A stretch of 64,000 bases of DNA from Coemansia sp. RSA 487 (Eukaryota; Kickxellomycota; Kickxellomycetes; Kickxellales; Kickxellaceae), in NCBI GenBank assembly GCA_027577595.1, contig JANBRJ010000017.1, positions 124,001 through 188,000 on the forward strand, in the 5' to 3' direction. Below the pieces are notes generated by a model. It was not told the DNA's origin. It did not search any database and worked only from the letters and a program-made list of their open reading frames with translations. Shown here piece by piece: positions 10,761-21,736 of the stretch. The first letter of the stretch is position 1, and each line of letters starts with the position of its first letter. Position numbers and translations under genes: made by a program.

Positions 10761-12269
10761 TTAATATACAAACCGGAACCGATGTCGGCTGTCAATATCA
10801 ATAGGGCTATCGGCGAATCCAACTGCTAACTGTGTCTCTTGTGCTTGCAGAAGTCTGTTGCGCCGGCCCATGGACAGGCGAGTAACAATACACACGACGA
10901 TTCCCAGAATCAGCAAGCCAATGTTCACCGAATGCCCGATGACAAACCTGGGCGCATCCTCGTTAAGAAAGACGTTTGAAGAAACAAAGCCGGAGGATGA
11001 TCCCATGAACACAGTCACTGCCGATGCAACTGCCGAATGCGCCACGCTTTGCGAATTCGCAGTAATGTTCCACCCAGGAAGAATTCCTAGGCCAGAGAAC
11101 CCGCCGGTACCAACCAGACACAGACCAATGATCCGCGCCGGGACATTAAGCGTCACTGCCATCATGATGCTTCCAACTAGCGCAATGCTCAGCGCCAGAA
11201 CGCCAGAAAGCCAATGGCTGCCACATAGCCTCACAGTGTGGCCGGCTAAGAGGATAGCAACGGCACCAAACACCGACGGCAGTGCGCTCATTGCCTGTGA
11301 TTGTGCTGGCGTAAATCCAAGCTCGTTGATCAGCTCTGGTGCAAAAACACTGACCGACCCACAGGCCGCACACGTAGCAAATGATGCAAACGACATAACC
11401 CAGAGCTGCCAATCAAGCAACGCGTGCTTCGTGTCTGAAAACGATAGCTGCTGGGATCCTCCAAGCGACCCTTCTTTCTTCTTGTACGAGATGATAAACT
11501 CCTTGTCGTCTTCATTCAGAAAAGTGCATTTCTCCGGGTGATCTTGCAGAATGTAGTACCCAAACAGCGAGACTACGATGGTTAGAACGCCCTCGAGGAT
11601 AAACACCCACTGCCACCGCTTAATTGTTGCGTGGTGGATATGCGAGAGCGCCGAGGCCAGCGGGCCAGAAAACACATTAGCAAGCGGCGAGCTCAGGTAA
11701 AAGAACCCGACCCGTGTGGTGAGCCGCGACTTTGGATAAAAGAACGACATGATGAGCAGTATTCCTGCAGTGAACCCGCACTCTGACATACCAAGCAGCA
11801 CACGCATAACGAAGAGCTGTGCTTTGGTACGAATAATGCCTTGCAGGGCACATACGCAGCCCCACAAGATCCCTAGCGTCGGCAGGAGTTTTGATGCGCC
11901 CACGCGCTTGAGCACAAAGTTGGAGAACACTTCCAGCGACAGATAGCCCACCGTAAAAAGCGTTGTGGCTATGTTGAAGTCGTTTTTGGTCATTCCCAGG
12001 TCGCTCTCCAGGCCGACAACCTTGGCCACGCCTATAGATCCCCGATCGCTTTGGTTGAGCACGCACAAGACGATCGCATATACAAGGATCCGCATATCTA
12101 CTTTGCGGCAGTAGCGAGATAGTCGCTTCTCAACCACGCTTGTGTCCTCGACATAATTGCTCAGCGTTTCGTCAGTACCGCTACGAACAATGTCGGCTGA
12201 TCGACGCAACTCATCTACCTCAATGTATTCGAACTTTGATGTCTCCGATCCTACGACCTTTTCGTCCAT
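10761..12269 (-). CDS. MFS permease, allantoate/anion:cation symporter family
   Basis: This 502-residue protein with about 12 hydrophobic segments has an N-terminal cytosolic arm of about 65 residues. The segment from RILVYAIVLCVLNQSDRGSIG into LGMTKNDFNIATTLFTVGY, and VMRVLLGMSECGFTAGILL in the fourth and fifth helices, match the DAL5/TNA1-like anion:cation symporter family of fungal plasma-membrane permeases. Known substrates in the family are allantoate, ureidosuccinate, nicotinate, pantothenate and other organic acids; the substrate here cannot be read from the sequence. A shorter loop is present between helices 6 and 7 (LQDHPEKCTFLNEDDKEF). The frame is intact and intron-free, in contrast to the decayed transporter that converges on it. 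Confidence 0.9.
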   Translation of the reverse strand: MDEKVVGSETSKFEYIEVDELRRSADIVRSGTDETLSNYVEDTSVVEKRLSRYCRKVDMRILVYAIVLCVLNQSDRGSIGVAKVVGLESDLGMTKNDFNIATTLFTVGYLSLEVFSNFVLKRVGASKLLPTLGILWGCVCALQGIIRTKAQLFVMRVLLGMSECGFTAGILLIMSFFYPKSRLTTRVGFFYLSSPLANVFSGPLASALSHIHHATIKRWQWVFILEGVLTIVVSLFGYYILQDHPEKCTFLNEDDKEFIISYKKKEGSLGGSQQLSFSDTKHALLDWQLWVMSFASFATCAACGSVSVFAPELINELGFTPAQSQAMSALPSVFGAVAILLAGHTVRLCGSHWLSGVLALSIALVGSIMMAVTLNVPARIIGLCLVGTGGFSGLGILPGWNITANSQSVAHSAVASAVTVFMGSSSGFVSSNVFLNEDAPRFVIGHSVNIGLLILGIVVCIVTRLSMGRRNRLLQAQETQLAVGFADSPIDIDSRHRFRFVY

Positions 12270-13459
12270 TTGATAGACGGTACCGAAAAGTTATATTGTA
12301 ATGTTATAGTAACAAGGGTTGTTGTGTATTTGGTTCAATAGAAGCATATACGCAATGTCTTCCCCTCCCGGCTTGTTGGTTTATATTGTTAAACCCACGA
12401 TGTCAGAAGGTGAATAAAAATAACAAGAACGAGAAGAAAAAAGTTCGGATGTTGAAAAAAAGGTCACTAGTGAATCCCAGAGGAAAAAGCAAGTGGTAAC
12501 CCTCACTGTTCTCGTTCAAATACATGGGAAGAACGTAAAAGCCAAAAAAAGAAAAGCAGTAAATGGCCATTCTTTGTTTCTTCGCCACCATTACTCGAGA
12601 ACATAAACGAAAAATGGCGGCAACAAGCCTTGCTTGCAAAGACATTTTACTCGGCCAAAAAAAAACAGAAGGCGTATTTTCGGCGTATTAGCCCTTGTGT
12701 TAGATTGTGCGTGCAAAGCACACGACTTTCAATTGAGAATGTCTTGACTTTATTTTTAGCACGGGTACTACTACTTCTAAATGTTCTATGGATAATACAA
12801 AGAAGAGGGGATGTAGGGGGACAAGCTTTCTCTGCGCTCTAGTCACAATTTCAATACCAACTATATGCTGTATATTTTTGTCGACCAAAGCAATGAGAAC
12901 AAAAGAAAACACGTGAAAAAAGGAGGGAGCAAACTTACCCATTAACTTTTTTTTTGAATGAGCTGTGAGCAAGCTTTTCCTTTATATTTGGCCGTATAAA
13001 TGTGTATAAATCGATTGACAATAAACAGGGGATACAAGGGAGATAGAAAAAGGCCGAACAAGATATATATACTGAAATACGGAAAGAAAAGAGAAGGTGA
13101 AAAAGCGTGATGGAATTCACCAGACAGAAAGATATCCTGTTTTCTTGATCCATGCAAAAAAAAGCCCAGCATTTCAAAAAACAATAAACAATAAACAAAA
13201 CCTATTGTAGCAATTAAAAGATGCAAGATTTAGACTGTAATCTTTCATCTATTGTGTTTTTTTTTCAGCATGGGTCGCAAAAATAAAACCCATACCAAAC
13301 GTACTGATGGTTACTTGGTCATATTTGATTAATGTAAAAACGACACCCCAGGCCATTTTGTCCACTATTCTGCTGCTCAGTCATTCTCTTTTTCAATTTT
13401 TCTTTTTCATCACACACCATTATTCGGAATTTACTCGGACATATTGAATAGAACAAACG
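12270..13459. other. Intergenic between two divergent genes, 1.2 kb
   Basis: AT-rich DNA with many A and T homopolymers. It must hold the divergent promoters of the MFS permease and of NOSIP. The short open frames inside have no codon-like composition, and I see no gene. Confidence 0.5.
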
Positions 13460-14419
13460 ATGGTGCGCCATTCAAAGAACAATACTGCGTCAGGGGTATT
13501 CACCTATGCCGAAAGGCAGATGGTCGACTACGGAACAAAGACCAAACGTCTCGGAAAGGATTCGAAACGGCCATTCGACTCATGTCATATGTGCCTCAAC
13601 ACATCACGCATGCCAATGGTATGTACAGAAGGCCATATATTTTGCAAGGAGTGCGTGATGGCCAACATCTTGGAGCAAAAGCAGGACATTCAGAGGCTTC
13701 AGAAGGAATTCAAAGAGTTTAAGAAGCGCGAGAAACGAAAGCTAGATGAAAAAAGGGCACGGATGGACGAGCTTGAGGTGAAAAAGTACATTAAGAGCGA
13801 GGCAGGGCTGAGCGAAACAGGCGGGAAGCGGAAGGACGATTCGGAACAGAGCATTTCTTTACAAGAACCGACTAAAAGGGTGCGTCTTTTGGAAGACAAG
13901 TCGTCGGAATTGTCGTCGCCGTCATCATCATCGGTGTTTGCACGGGGAAAGGAAAGAGCATTGCAGCGGACGCATGATACCCAAAGTAACGATGAAGACA
14001 ACAAGCGGCCATCGAGCTTTTGGCTCCCTAGCCAGGCACCCGAGGCCAAAGAAACACTCAAGGATCCGAGCCAGCTGTCTGTTCAATGCAAGGCGTCAAA
14101 CGACCCGCATAGCTTGAAGCTCAAGAACCTGACGGCCGTCCAGTTCAGGACCAGCTCAAAGGGAGAAAAGCTTTGCCCGTCATGCGACAAGCCCTTGCTG
14201 AACAGTTCAAAGATCGATATACTACGGCCATGCGGCCATGCGATATGCCATAGGTGCGTCAGTAACTTTGTCCTCCCGGCCAAGGAGTGCTTTGTGTGCC
14301 AGAAGAAAGTGTCGTCAGAGGCAGAAGACGTGATCCGTCTGGGCTCCGATGGTACGGGATTCGCTGGAGGCGGCGGCCAGATGGTCGCTTCGCGCTATGA
14401 CAGCGCATTGCAGGCATAA
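13460..14419 (+). CDS. NOSIP-family RING/U-box protein
   Basis: A 319-residue protein. The N terminus MVRHSKNNTASGVFTYAERQ matches the NOSIP signature (MTRHGKNCTAGAVYTYHEK in animals), followed by a first cysteine module, FDSCHMC...CTEGHIFCKECV (about residues 39-68), a charged coiled-coil (about 72-107) and a low-complexity linker. The C-terminal RING, about residues 240-282, reads CPSC...LRPCGHAICHRCV...CFVC. NOSIP is a nuclear E3 ubiquitin ligase found with late spliceosomes; the animal name reflects binding to nitric oxide synthase. The first module keeps more cysteines than many NOSIP proteins. The end GGGGQMVASRYDSALQA resembles the conserved NOSIP C terminus. No intron. Confidence 0.88.
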   Translation: MVRHSKNNTASGVFTYAERQMVDYGTKTKRLGKDSKRPFDSCHMCLNTSRMPMVCTEGHIFCKECVMANILEQKQDIQRLQKEFKEFKKREKRKLDEKRARMDELEVKKYIKSEAGLSETGGKRKDDSEQSISLQEPTKRVRLLEDKSSELSSPSSSSVFARGKERALQRTHDTQSNDEDNKRPSSFWLPSQAPEAKETLKDPSQLSVQCKASNDPHSLKLKNLTAVQFRTSSKGEKLCPSCDKPLLNSSKIDILRPCGHAICHRCVSNFVLPAKECFVCQKKVSSEAEDVIRLGSDGTGFAGGGGQMVASRYDSALQA

Positions 14420-14495
14420 ATACAGATATTTTCTTTTTGTGTATCACCATGTTATTAATAGAACTTAAAGCAAGCAAATGTATGCGTTTTGAGAG

Positions 14496-15926
14496 TTACC
14501 TTGAAGCCTTTGCTTTTGATTCCACTTCCTCGTCGGACTCCTCCTGCTGGTCCGATTCTTCCTCACTGCCGCTGTTCCTGCTCGAGCCATCACCGTCCTG
14601 GCTCTTGTCGCCATCTTCTTCATCTTGGCTTTCGTCGTCGTTGTTGTCGTCGTTGTTGTCGTCGTCGTCGTCATCGCCGTCGCTTTCCTCTTCTTCCTGG
14701 CTTTTGTCTTCGTCTTTCCCACTGTCGCTGCTATCATCTTCCTCTTCGTCGTCGTGGTTATCGGCGGAACCGTCAGAGTCATCAGATGCACTAGCGTCGG
14801 CATCCTCTTTGTTATCTTGGTTGCCAGGCAAAACACTCGATGCCTTGGGAACAAACCTGTTGATTCTGTCATCCACCTCGGTAGCCAGCTCCTCGGAGGC
14901 CAAGCGCAGAGCAAAAGTGATCGGGGTCTTTGTTTCGGGATCAATGTTAGTGAAGCGAACAAAGCGGCGCTCGCACGAGGCCTTCATTCCGGGGAACAGG
15001 CTGACATTAAGGATAAGGCGGAACGTCTGGTCTGTGCGCATCACCATGCGGCGGCGGTTGTGGTCGTCGTTGCGCTTGTTGATCTTGAAATGGCCGTTGC
15101 CTCTTTCCTTCCACGCATCGCCGACCAGCTCAAAGAGCTTGGCCTTGGTGGTGTACATACACGTCTCATCTTCCTCGTGTGTGCGAATCGGAACAACGGG
15201 AGCAGGCGACACATTTGCATGTGCCATGGCTGGGACCACCGAGGACAGCGCAACGTTGCTGGCTAGCGTCTCTTTGCCATCGGCCGTAAGAAGGTCCTCG
15301 AATGTCTTTTTGTTTGCGCCGGTCTGTTCGCCACCATCTCCCTCGACATCTTTGCTGTTTCCGTTGGTGGAGGAAACGTTGACGGCAGCCAGGGGGCTCT
15401 TAGGCGTATTTGCTACGCCTTCGTCTCCACCATCTGTCGAGGGCGTTGTTTCGGACGCGTACTTGGCAAACCCACTGGTTATTCCCGTGTATGCGGCAAA
15501 CGCGGGGGGCTTGTTCGGAGTGGCTCCAATTCCGCTGGCAAAGCCCAACCCACTGGAAAATTTGGACCCAAACACTGCGGCTGTCGCTGCTGCTGGCTTT
15601 GGCGCTGGTGTTTCTTTTTTCTCCGGCGCGGTGGACTGTTCTTCGAGGCTAGCATTCTCTTCCCTGGGCGAATGAACGACGTCATCGTCGCCATCCTCGC
15701 TTGTGCGTGGCCGCTTCACTGGGCTGGACCCATGTTGCTGCTGCTGCTGCTGCTGCTGCTGTGGCAATTCCTGTGTGGCTAAGCTATCAGACTCTGGGGT
15801 TGCTGAAACAGTGGTCGTAGCAGCTGTGGTCACAGCATCCGCAGTGTCTGTTGGTGCCTTTTCAGCGCCTTTGATGCTGTCTTGCCGCTTACGCTTATTA
15901 TCGACACTCTCCGTATCGCTGGTCAT
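14496..15926 (-). CDS. YRB2: Yrb2/RanBP3-like Ran-binding protein
   Basis: The 476 residues begin at the first ATG (MTSDTESVDNKRKRQ); the frame is open further upstream without a methionine. The N-terminal third is basic and Ser/Thr-rich with a nine-Gln tract encoded by a CTG/CAG run (15735-15761). The middle contains GLGFASGIG and a SGFAKYAS-type phenylalanine-glycine region. About residues 240-350 form a Ran-binding domain: EDETCMYTTKAKLFEL, WKERGNGHFKINKR, RMVMRTDQTFRLILN, followed by FALRLAS. The tail is a very acidic Asp/Glu/Ser stretch, an unusual addition. Yrb2, Hba1 and RanBP3 are nuclear cofactors of Crm1-dependent protein export. The 3' end faces NOSIP with only about 75 bases between the coding regions. 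Confidence 0.88.
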   Translation of the reverse strand: MTSDTESVDNKRKRQDSIKGAEKAPTDTADAVTTAATTTVSATPESDSLATQELPQQQQQQQQQHGSSPVKRPRTSEDGDDDVVHSPREENASLEEQSTAPEKKETPAPKPAAATAAVFGSKFSSGLGFASGIGATPNKPPAFAAYTGITSGFAKYASETTPSTDGGDEGVANTPKSPLAAVNVSSTNGNSKDVEGDGGEQTGANKKTFEDLLTADGKETLASNVALSSVVPAMAHANVSPAPVVPIRTHEEDETCMYTTKAKLFELVGDAWKERGNGHFKINKRNDDHNRRRMVMRTDQTFRLILNVSLFPGMKASCERRFVRFTNIDPETKTPITFALRLASEELATEVDDRINRFVPKASSVLPGNQDNKEDADASASDDSDGSADNHDDEEEDDSSDSGKDEDKSQEEEESDGDDDDDDNNDDNNDDESQDEEDGDKSQDGDGSSRNSGSEEESDQQEESDEEVESKAKASR

Positions 15927-16414
15927 CGTCAAACACACTACTGTTGGGTTTCTATTGTTGCAGATTGTTGAAAATAAACCCACAGAATATTAAATTGCCT
16001 TTAAAGTAATTGGCAATACGCGCTTTGTCTTTTTAAAAAAAAAGGAAACAATTTAGAAATCAACACAAATAAAATTAAAGAGTTGAGCAACGAAAAGGAA
16101 AAAGAAAGAAAAAAGTTTTTGTATTGTTTACACGAGAAGAAAAAAAGATAGGAAAATATACGCACACAACAGAGGATAAAAACAGTAAAATAAAAAAAGA
16201 TGGCAGCAACGGCGCATGAATCAGCTACAGCGCAAATCTTCTCTTTCTTTCTCGCCTTTTCCAAAGTAACTCGAGAGTTCAAGGTTGGCACACTGCTTTG
16301 TCTTTTTGTTTATACATAGCACGCAGTTTTGGATTCGCCACGTTTCTTTTGTTTACAATTATAGAATTTCTATGGATTACTCTAATCAAATAGGAATGGA
16401 ATCGATCACGAAAG
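15927..16414. other. Intergenic
   Basis: AT-rich with A-runs. It holds the YRB2 upstream region and the 3' region of the small membrane protein gene. No further gene is seen. Confidence 0.5.
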
Positions 16415-16618
16415 CTACTGTTCCTCAGCATCTTCTTGCAGTTTGTTGTGGTCAGTGAATGCAGCCAAACGGCGTTCGCGTTTGATGCGGCGGATCTCTT
16501 CTGCACGCCTCTTGTTATCCACAAGATCCTTGGCAAATGCAAATGTGCCGAACCCGACTGCAATCACTCCTGTAAACGCCAAGAGGATTGACTTTGGGTT
16601 GTTCTTGATTAGCGCCAT
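16415..16618 (-). CDS. Small single-pass membrane protein, 67 aa
   Basis: The protein starts MALIKNNPKSILLAF and has one hydrophobic helix at about residues 10-30 (ILLAFTGVIAVGFGTFAFA), followed by a strongly charged helix rich in Arg, Lys and Glu. This tail-exposed layout is common for small mitochondrial inner-membrane or ER proteins, but I do not recognise the family. The chosen start is the first ATG; the frame upstream has only GTG. Codon choice and the clean amphipathic pattern suggest a real gene despite its length. Confidence 0.6.
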   Translation of the reverse strand: MALIKNNPKSILLAFTGVIAVGFGTFAFAKDLVDNKRRAEEIRRIKRERRLAAFTDHNKLQEDAEEQ

Positions 16619-17654
16619 CACTTGTAGTCGTTTATTTTCTTCTTGCAGATGCCTCTAAAAAGTTATAAAGTAAAAGGCCATGAGAAACAAGAAAGGAAGC
16701 ATCACACATCCAATAGACTGAGAAAATCATATATTTTTATAATTTCCAAATTAAAGGCTATTGCTTCTTTGTCGAGTAATAATGCGGAGATCACATGACA
16801 AGATTGGCCTGTAAACTGCTCCCATTTTTTTAAGGCACTTGTGCCAAAAACAAATCGAGTGTGGAGGATCCCATTCTGTTGTGGCTCGCAAGCCCTTGTT
16901 TAACGCGTGGTTCATTTGATTGTGCGCAAATACAGCGGTAGTTGTATTGACAAACGAAACAGCCACGGAATCCCATCAATGACGTAAAAGCAGGGAGGCT
17001 GTTCCATACTAAAACTATTGTCTCCCCCTCTCATTAGCTTGATTCTAGCTGAGGCAACTATATAATGGTTTGGTTTTTTATTTTATTTGAACCAACACGC
17101 GGTAAAGAAAACAAACAAAAGACATTAAAACATTGCTTTTTGTTGTTTCCATAATATCAATTGTTTCCAAAAAATGAAAATACTGTATATGCCAATTTTA
17201 CCCTTGGAGGTTCCACATGTGCAAAACCAGTCCTGTTTGTTATAAGCAAGTCCTATTTGTTACAAATATGGCAAAGGGATGAGAGCAGAAAGGGAACAGA
17301 TCCGCCTTTATAGCAAGCCGATTGATTGTTAGGTTTTAGTCGAATGAATGGAAGGTGCTAAAGAGAATAATTACAGTAACACGATGCTTTTCTTTAATTC
17401 TAGTAATGCCTGGCTTTTTTAAAGAGAAGTAGTAGAATATTCTGTTTGTTCAGCGGGGCCCGAGGTAAAAGAAAAAGGAGGGAGAAAAAAAAGGTGTTCT
17501 TGAGAATGTAACAACATTCTTCAATCGCTTGTATAAAACCCAGTCGCCGCCCGATTGACAAGTTGCAAGGAGTTACTTGCAAAAGGTGTAACTTTTTTTT
17601 TTTCTCAACTTTTTCATATATTGCATTACATTTTCAAAATTTATCCATATAAGC
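16619..17654. other. Intergenic between divergent genes, 1.0 kb
   Basis: AT-rich. It contains the upstream regions of the small membrane protein and the ZIP transporter; T-rich stretches directly precede the ZIP start. A 71-codon open frame at 16751-16966 lacks coding character. Confidence 0.45.
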
Positions 17655-18998
17655 ATGCGCATTTGTACAATTTTATCGGCGGCTCTTGCATTGAGTGCAG
17701 TTGCAATCAGTCAGACCGTAGATGTGCCTGAGCAAGCGAACGACGGTGCAGTCCAGGCACCGGCCACGTCACAACACAACCAGAGCCCGCTGCCATCGGT
17801 TACCGGTGCCGCTAACCAAGAGTTTGAAAGCACGGATAACACACAGCCAAACGATGCGCGTGCACCAACAGAGTCGTCCTCGCCAGCAACATCTAAATCA
17901 GATGACAAGGCAGAATGCTCTGCAGCAGGAGTAGAGGGCTGGAACCGCGGGCTGCAGATCGGCGGGGTGTTTATGATCCTCGGGGTCAGCGCACTCGGGG
18001 TCATGGTTCCCGTTGGGTGCAAGTACATCCGGTGGCTAAACATCGACAAGCGGGCGCTAAACGTGGGGAAGTTCTTTGGCGCCGGTGTGATCCTGGCCAC
18101 GGCGTTCATTCATATGCTGGGCGAGTCGGTGGAAGCTCTCAAGGACGATTGTCTAGACGGGCGCATGGGCGACTTTGAGAGCTGGCCTGGGGCGCTGGCC
18201 ATGATGGCGGTTCTTGCGATGCACTTGATCGAGTATGCAATGTCGTCGTATCTAATCAAGCAATCCAAAAAAGAGGGCAACGCGCATAATAGCGTGGACG
18301 ATGAGGAGGCAAGCAAGCGGCGGATGCTTGGCGATAGCAGCGTGCGGCTGGCTGACGATGCAACAGCCGGACACGGAGGTGACACGCCGACGTTTGCGGG
18401 GGTGCGGGATATCTACGACACCGGCAGCAACAGCGACAACCAGTCGGAGAAGGGCGCTGTAGGGCATGTCCACGGCCCCTTGGTCCCCATGGGTGTGGCA
18501 GGCGACCAGGTGCGCAAACGCCTGTCGACGTACATCCTGGAGCTCGGAATCGCCCTGCACTCGATCATCGTCGGAATGACGTTAGCGGTGACGGGCGGCA
18601 GCGGATTCAAGACGCTCTTGGCAGCCGTTGCGGTGCACCAGTTCTTCGAGGGCGTGGCGCTGGGGACCCGCATAGCCGAGATCAACTTCCAGCGCAACGC
18701 CATTGTGCTTGCGCTGATGAACTGTGCGGTGTTTGCAGTGACCACGCCGATTGGCCAGGTCATTGGCATCTGCATCCGCGAGTCGTTTGCGCCTCGCGAT
18801 CCATCAACGCTGATCATCATGGGTGTGCTGGATAGCTTGTCTGCCGGAGTTCTCATCTATTCGGCGCTGGTCAACTTGCTTGTCGAGGAGTTTTCGGCTT
18901 CCGAATTCCGCAAGAGCCCGCGCCGTTTGCGCATCATGTACTTCGCTGCAATGTACGCCGGGTGTGCAACAATGTCTGTCATTGGAATATGGACTTGA
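17655..18998 (+). CDS. ZIP-family zinc/iron transporter
   Basis: A 447-residue protein with a cleavable-looking signal peptide (about residues 1-19, ending AVAISQ) and a low-complexity extracellular arm to about residue 80. Eight membrane segments follow. The metal-binding helices read ILATAFIHMLGES, LELGIALHSIIVGMTL (helix IV, with the conserved His and Ser) and AVHQFFEGVALG (helix V, with HxxxE). The long loop between helices III and IV contains HVHGP, a short His motif of the kind that binds metal. ZIP proteins bring Zn2+ or Fe2+ into the cytosol at the plasma membrane or from the vacuole. The GC-rich body differs sharply from the AT-rich flanks. Confidence 0.95.
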   Translation: MRICTILSAALALSAVAISQTVDVPEQANDGAVQAPATSQHNQSPLPSVTGAANQEFESTDNTQPNDARAPTESSSPATSKSDDKAECSAAGVEGWNRGLQIGGVFMILGVSALGVMVPVGCKYIRWLNIDKRALNVGKFFGAGVILATAFIHMLGESVEALKDDCLDGRMGDFESWPGALAMMAVLAMHLIEYAMSSYLIKQSKKEGNAHNSVDDEEASKRRMLGDSSVRLADDATAGHGGDTPTFAGVRDIYDTGSNSDNQSEKGAVGHVHGPLVPMGVAGDQVRKRLSTYILELGIALHSIIVGMTLAVTGGSGFKTLLAAVAVHQFFEGVALGTRIAEINFQRNAIVLALMNCAVFAVTTPIGQVIGICIRESFAPRDPSTLIIMGVLDSLSAGVLIYSALVNLLVEEFSASEFRKSPRRLRIMYFAAMYAGCATMSVIGIWT

Positions 18999-19977
18999 TC
19001 AACGCTGGCTTCAGCACTGCAAAATGTCGTTTAGTTTTCTTTTTGGCCATTGATAGCAAAAACGTCACCGCTCTGCTCTGTTGGAATCCAAAAAAAAGAT
19101 GCATGCGCAAGTAATAATCTCAGGCGAGAAACATGCGGAAATTAATTTGATGCTTCCAAATAGGAAAGTATGAATCACGGCAGACGATTGCGCTAATCAA
19201 AATAAGAAAAATAAGAGAGTGAAGCTGGCAGAACGTGGAGTTGATTTTCTCGGTGTTTTCTGAATATCAACTCCTTGAAACCATTTATAAGCATGAGTGT
19301 GGGTGTGGTTTGGATGCATTTGGAAGAAAACTAGCACGGACATGTGTATATATTACTCATACACAGGATGCAACTGCTATTGGCTGTTCTGAAACACTCA
19401 TTCATCCTGATGAAATTAAAACAGACAAACTTTTCTTTTTTGCTGTCCAAAATAGAATCCCGCTCGGCATTTGTGGCGAGAAAAAAGGATCGCTGTTCAT
19501 TACCTGGAAATGGAAAGTTCGACAAAGCAGCCTCATGCAAGGAGAAAGCGATCCGCGTGTTCGTGCATGTGCGTGAAGCATTTTTACTCAAACGCAAGCA
19601 TTGCAGCAGAGCACAGTCAAAAGAAAAAGACAACAAATGAAAAAGAACACCCGAGGCTTGATGTGCACCAATATTTGCAAGACTGAGCTTTTAGCATAGC
19701 ATCATAGAGCGGGATATAACACGGATAAGGGGATGTTTTCTCCTGCACTTGGCCTCTTATCTTTTTTGGGAAGGTAGTAATAAACCCCGGCATACAACCG
19801 CCTATTGAGTTCCACAACCGTTCATATAAACCTGCTGCCAGGGGGCCTCACGTACCCAGCAATTTCCGCCTCTTGCCTTTTCTTCTTATAGTTAGTTCCT
19901 AGCTTGCACTTTTCATCCTGCTCTTTTTCTATACACATAAACTGTACTTTACAAACATCCCTTGCACTACAACAACA
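18999..19977. other. Intergenic, about 1 kb, upstream of the PAS gene
   Basis: No gene is seen. The last 80 bases before 19978 are rich in C and T and then in CAA, as in many fungal leaders. Confidence 0.45.
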
Positions 19978-21156
19978 ATGCCTGTCTCATACATTCTGGT
20001 ATTTGAACGTACTCCTCCAGAGTACATTGTCTTTGCCTCGTCCAACTGCCTCAAGGCCATTGGTTACACGCCCGAAGAGATGCTTGGCACAAGCGCCCTG
20101 GACTACTCGAGCGACCCCTATGCGAAGCACTACAGCTGCGCGTGGCCCGCAGACAATCCCGAGCTGGGCGTCACAATGATGCCTCACAATCTGGTCCACA
20201 AGAACGGAGACTACGTGTTCACCCACTACATCGCTATAAATTGCAGCGGCTATATCTTTGCTCTGATCCATGCGTTCCCCGAGCTGGGTCGCGTGGAGAT
20301 GAACGGCGACTCGTTGCTCTACAAGCTCCAGCATGAGCTTTCGTTTGCTGAAGAGTATAAGGGCGAAAACGCACACGCTTCTTCGCCAGCTCCCAAAAGC
20401 CTTCCTGCTCGGCCTGTGGAGCAGCAGCCAGCTCAGGCTCAGGCTCAGGCTCAGGCTCAAACCGAGCCCCAGGTCCCGGAACAAAGCCAGCAGGAGCCGG
20501 AAAACGAGTCCCAAGGCCTGAAGCAAAGCCAAGAGCCCGAGAACGTCGCCGACCTCGTCAACCCACAGCACCCGCTGGTAACCAAAGAAACACTGCACAA
20601 GGCACACATATTCACGGCCCGCGCCGCGCGCGCAAAGGCGTGCTTCATCCTAAACCATGCAGACGACAGCATCGCCAGCCAGGGCCCAACAATAGATTTT
20701 GTGACAAACTCGGTCAGCGACATTTTTGGCGGCGACACAGACGGCCACGAGATCACGGACAAGCCATTCCTGTCTTTGGTTGCTCCCCAGGATGTCACAA
20801 AAGCCGCCGTGTATCTGGACAACCTGCACAAGGTGACAAAGCCCCAGCTCTGTGGGCTTCGCATTCTACACGACCCGATCGGTTCGTCCGCCCAGCAGTC
20901 GCAGGACGACAAATACATCCATGTCGAGCTCTTTGGTGCATCCTCGGGCGATAAGATCCTGCTGCTGTGCCAGAAGAGACGCGAGAAGGGCATGGCGGAC
21001 GCTCCTGCTGTGCCTGGAAAGATGCCTGTTGGCGAGGTCTCCAAGCTTCCTCCAACAGACGACGACATGGCCCAGTACATGACGCTTGAGCAGATCATCT
21101 CCTCAAACCCAGACACCACCGACATCGACGGCCACTGGTCTGAAGTCATGTTCTAG
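19978..21156 (+). CDS. PAS-domain protein 1 of a tandem pair
   Basis: The protein is 392 residues long. Residues 1-125 form a PAS fold: VFERTPPEYIVFASSNCLKAIGYTPEEMLG, DYSSDPYAKHY and KNGDYVFTHYIA are the usual strand-helix-strand blocks. A low-complexity linker with a Gln-Ala repeat, encoded by tandem GCTCAG units at about 20430-20462, leads to a second degenerate PAS-like region (about 215-335) with FVTNSVSDIFGG, PFLSLVAPQDVTKA and KILLLCQKR. The C terminus ends in YMTLEQIISSNP...HWSEVMF. No kinase, DNA-binding or LOV cysteine motif is seen, so it is probably a sensor or adaptor that acts by protein interaction. The next gene downstream is a clear paralogue. Confidence 0.82.
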   Translation: MPVSYILVFERTPPEYIVFASSNCLKAIGYTPEEMLGTSALDYSSDPYAKHYSCAWPADNPELGVTMMPHNLVHKNGDYVFTHYIAINCSGYIFALIHAFPELGRVEMNGDSLLYKLQHELSFAEEYKGENAHASSPAPKSLPARPVEQQPAQAQAQAQAQTEPQVPEQSQQEPENESQGLKQSQEPENVADLVNPQHPLVTKETLHKAHIFTARAARAKACFILNHADDSIASQGPTIDFVTNSVSDIFGGDTDGHEITDKPFLSLVAPQDVTKAAVYLDNLHKVTKPQLCGLRILHDPIGSSAQQSQDDKYIHVELFGASSGDKILLLCQKRREKGMADAPAVPGKMPVGEVSKLPPTDDDMAQYMTLEQIISSNPDTTDIDGHWSEVMF

Positions 21157-21736
21157 TGTTTAATCTGATTTATAGCTATAGCCAATATCAATTTACCACC
21201 TGCAGCTAGAGAACATTGTGTGGCTTTGGCTCAAGAAGAAAGGGAAATGCGTAGCCCACAGCCTCCCTTGCAGCACATCCAAGCCTTAATTTACATTTTC
21301 CAGCTCAATGAATGCCTGTCGTTTTCCTTTATGCCAGCCATTTTACATGCCAAATTCTCATTTATTTTGCAAGTTGTTGTATTGCCTTTTCTTGTTTTTA
21401 GACATTGAAGCATATGCGACAATGCAATAAATAGAAGAACGTCCATTGTTTTTATGCCCGAAAGTTCTGTCTTTGTTAGGTCTTTATGTTTCTATGAGAA
21501 AACTTTTGTACTTGCATTTCCGATTATTCAGCAACATAAATTACAGAGGGAGAAAGGGGTTTTCTTTAGCCCATTTTTCTTACATCTCAATGCTCTACTT
21601 GCTCGTTTGCTTACTCGATAGCTGTTTCATTTGCATATATCTTGTCTACTTCATTTCTTTTTTTTCTTTTCTGCCACCAAGACCGACTCCCATTTTACAT
21701 CAGCAAAAGTATATGCAACGCAGATCGTTTGCAAAC
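21157..21736. other. Intergenic between tandem PAS genes
   Basis: About 580 AT-rich bases with no gene. The open frame that continues upstream of the second PAS gene (from 21446) is hydrophobic, T-rich and most likely leader sequence. Confidence 0.45.

Noticed and set aside
14625-15266. 213-codon plus-strand frame with a long valine run
   Set aside because: It is the reverse complement of the acidic (GAC/GAT) tail of the Yrb2-like gene.
16751-16966. 71-codon minus-strand frame between two genes
   Set aside because: No coding bias, no promoter pattern of the microgene type, and no recognisable motif.
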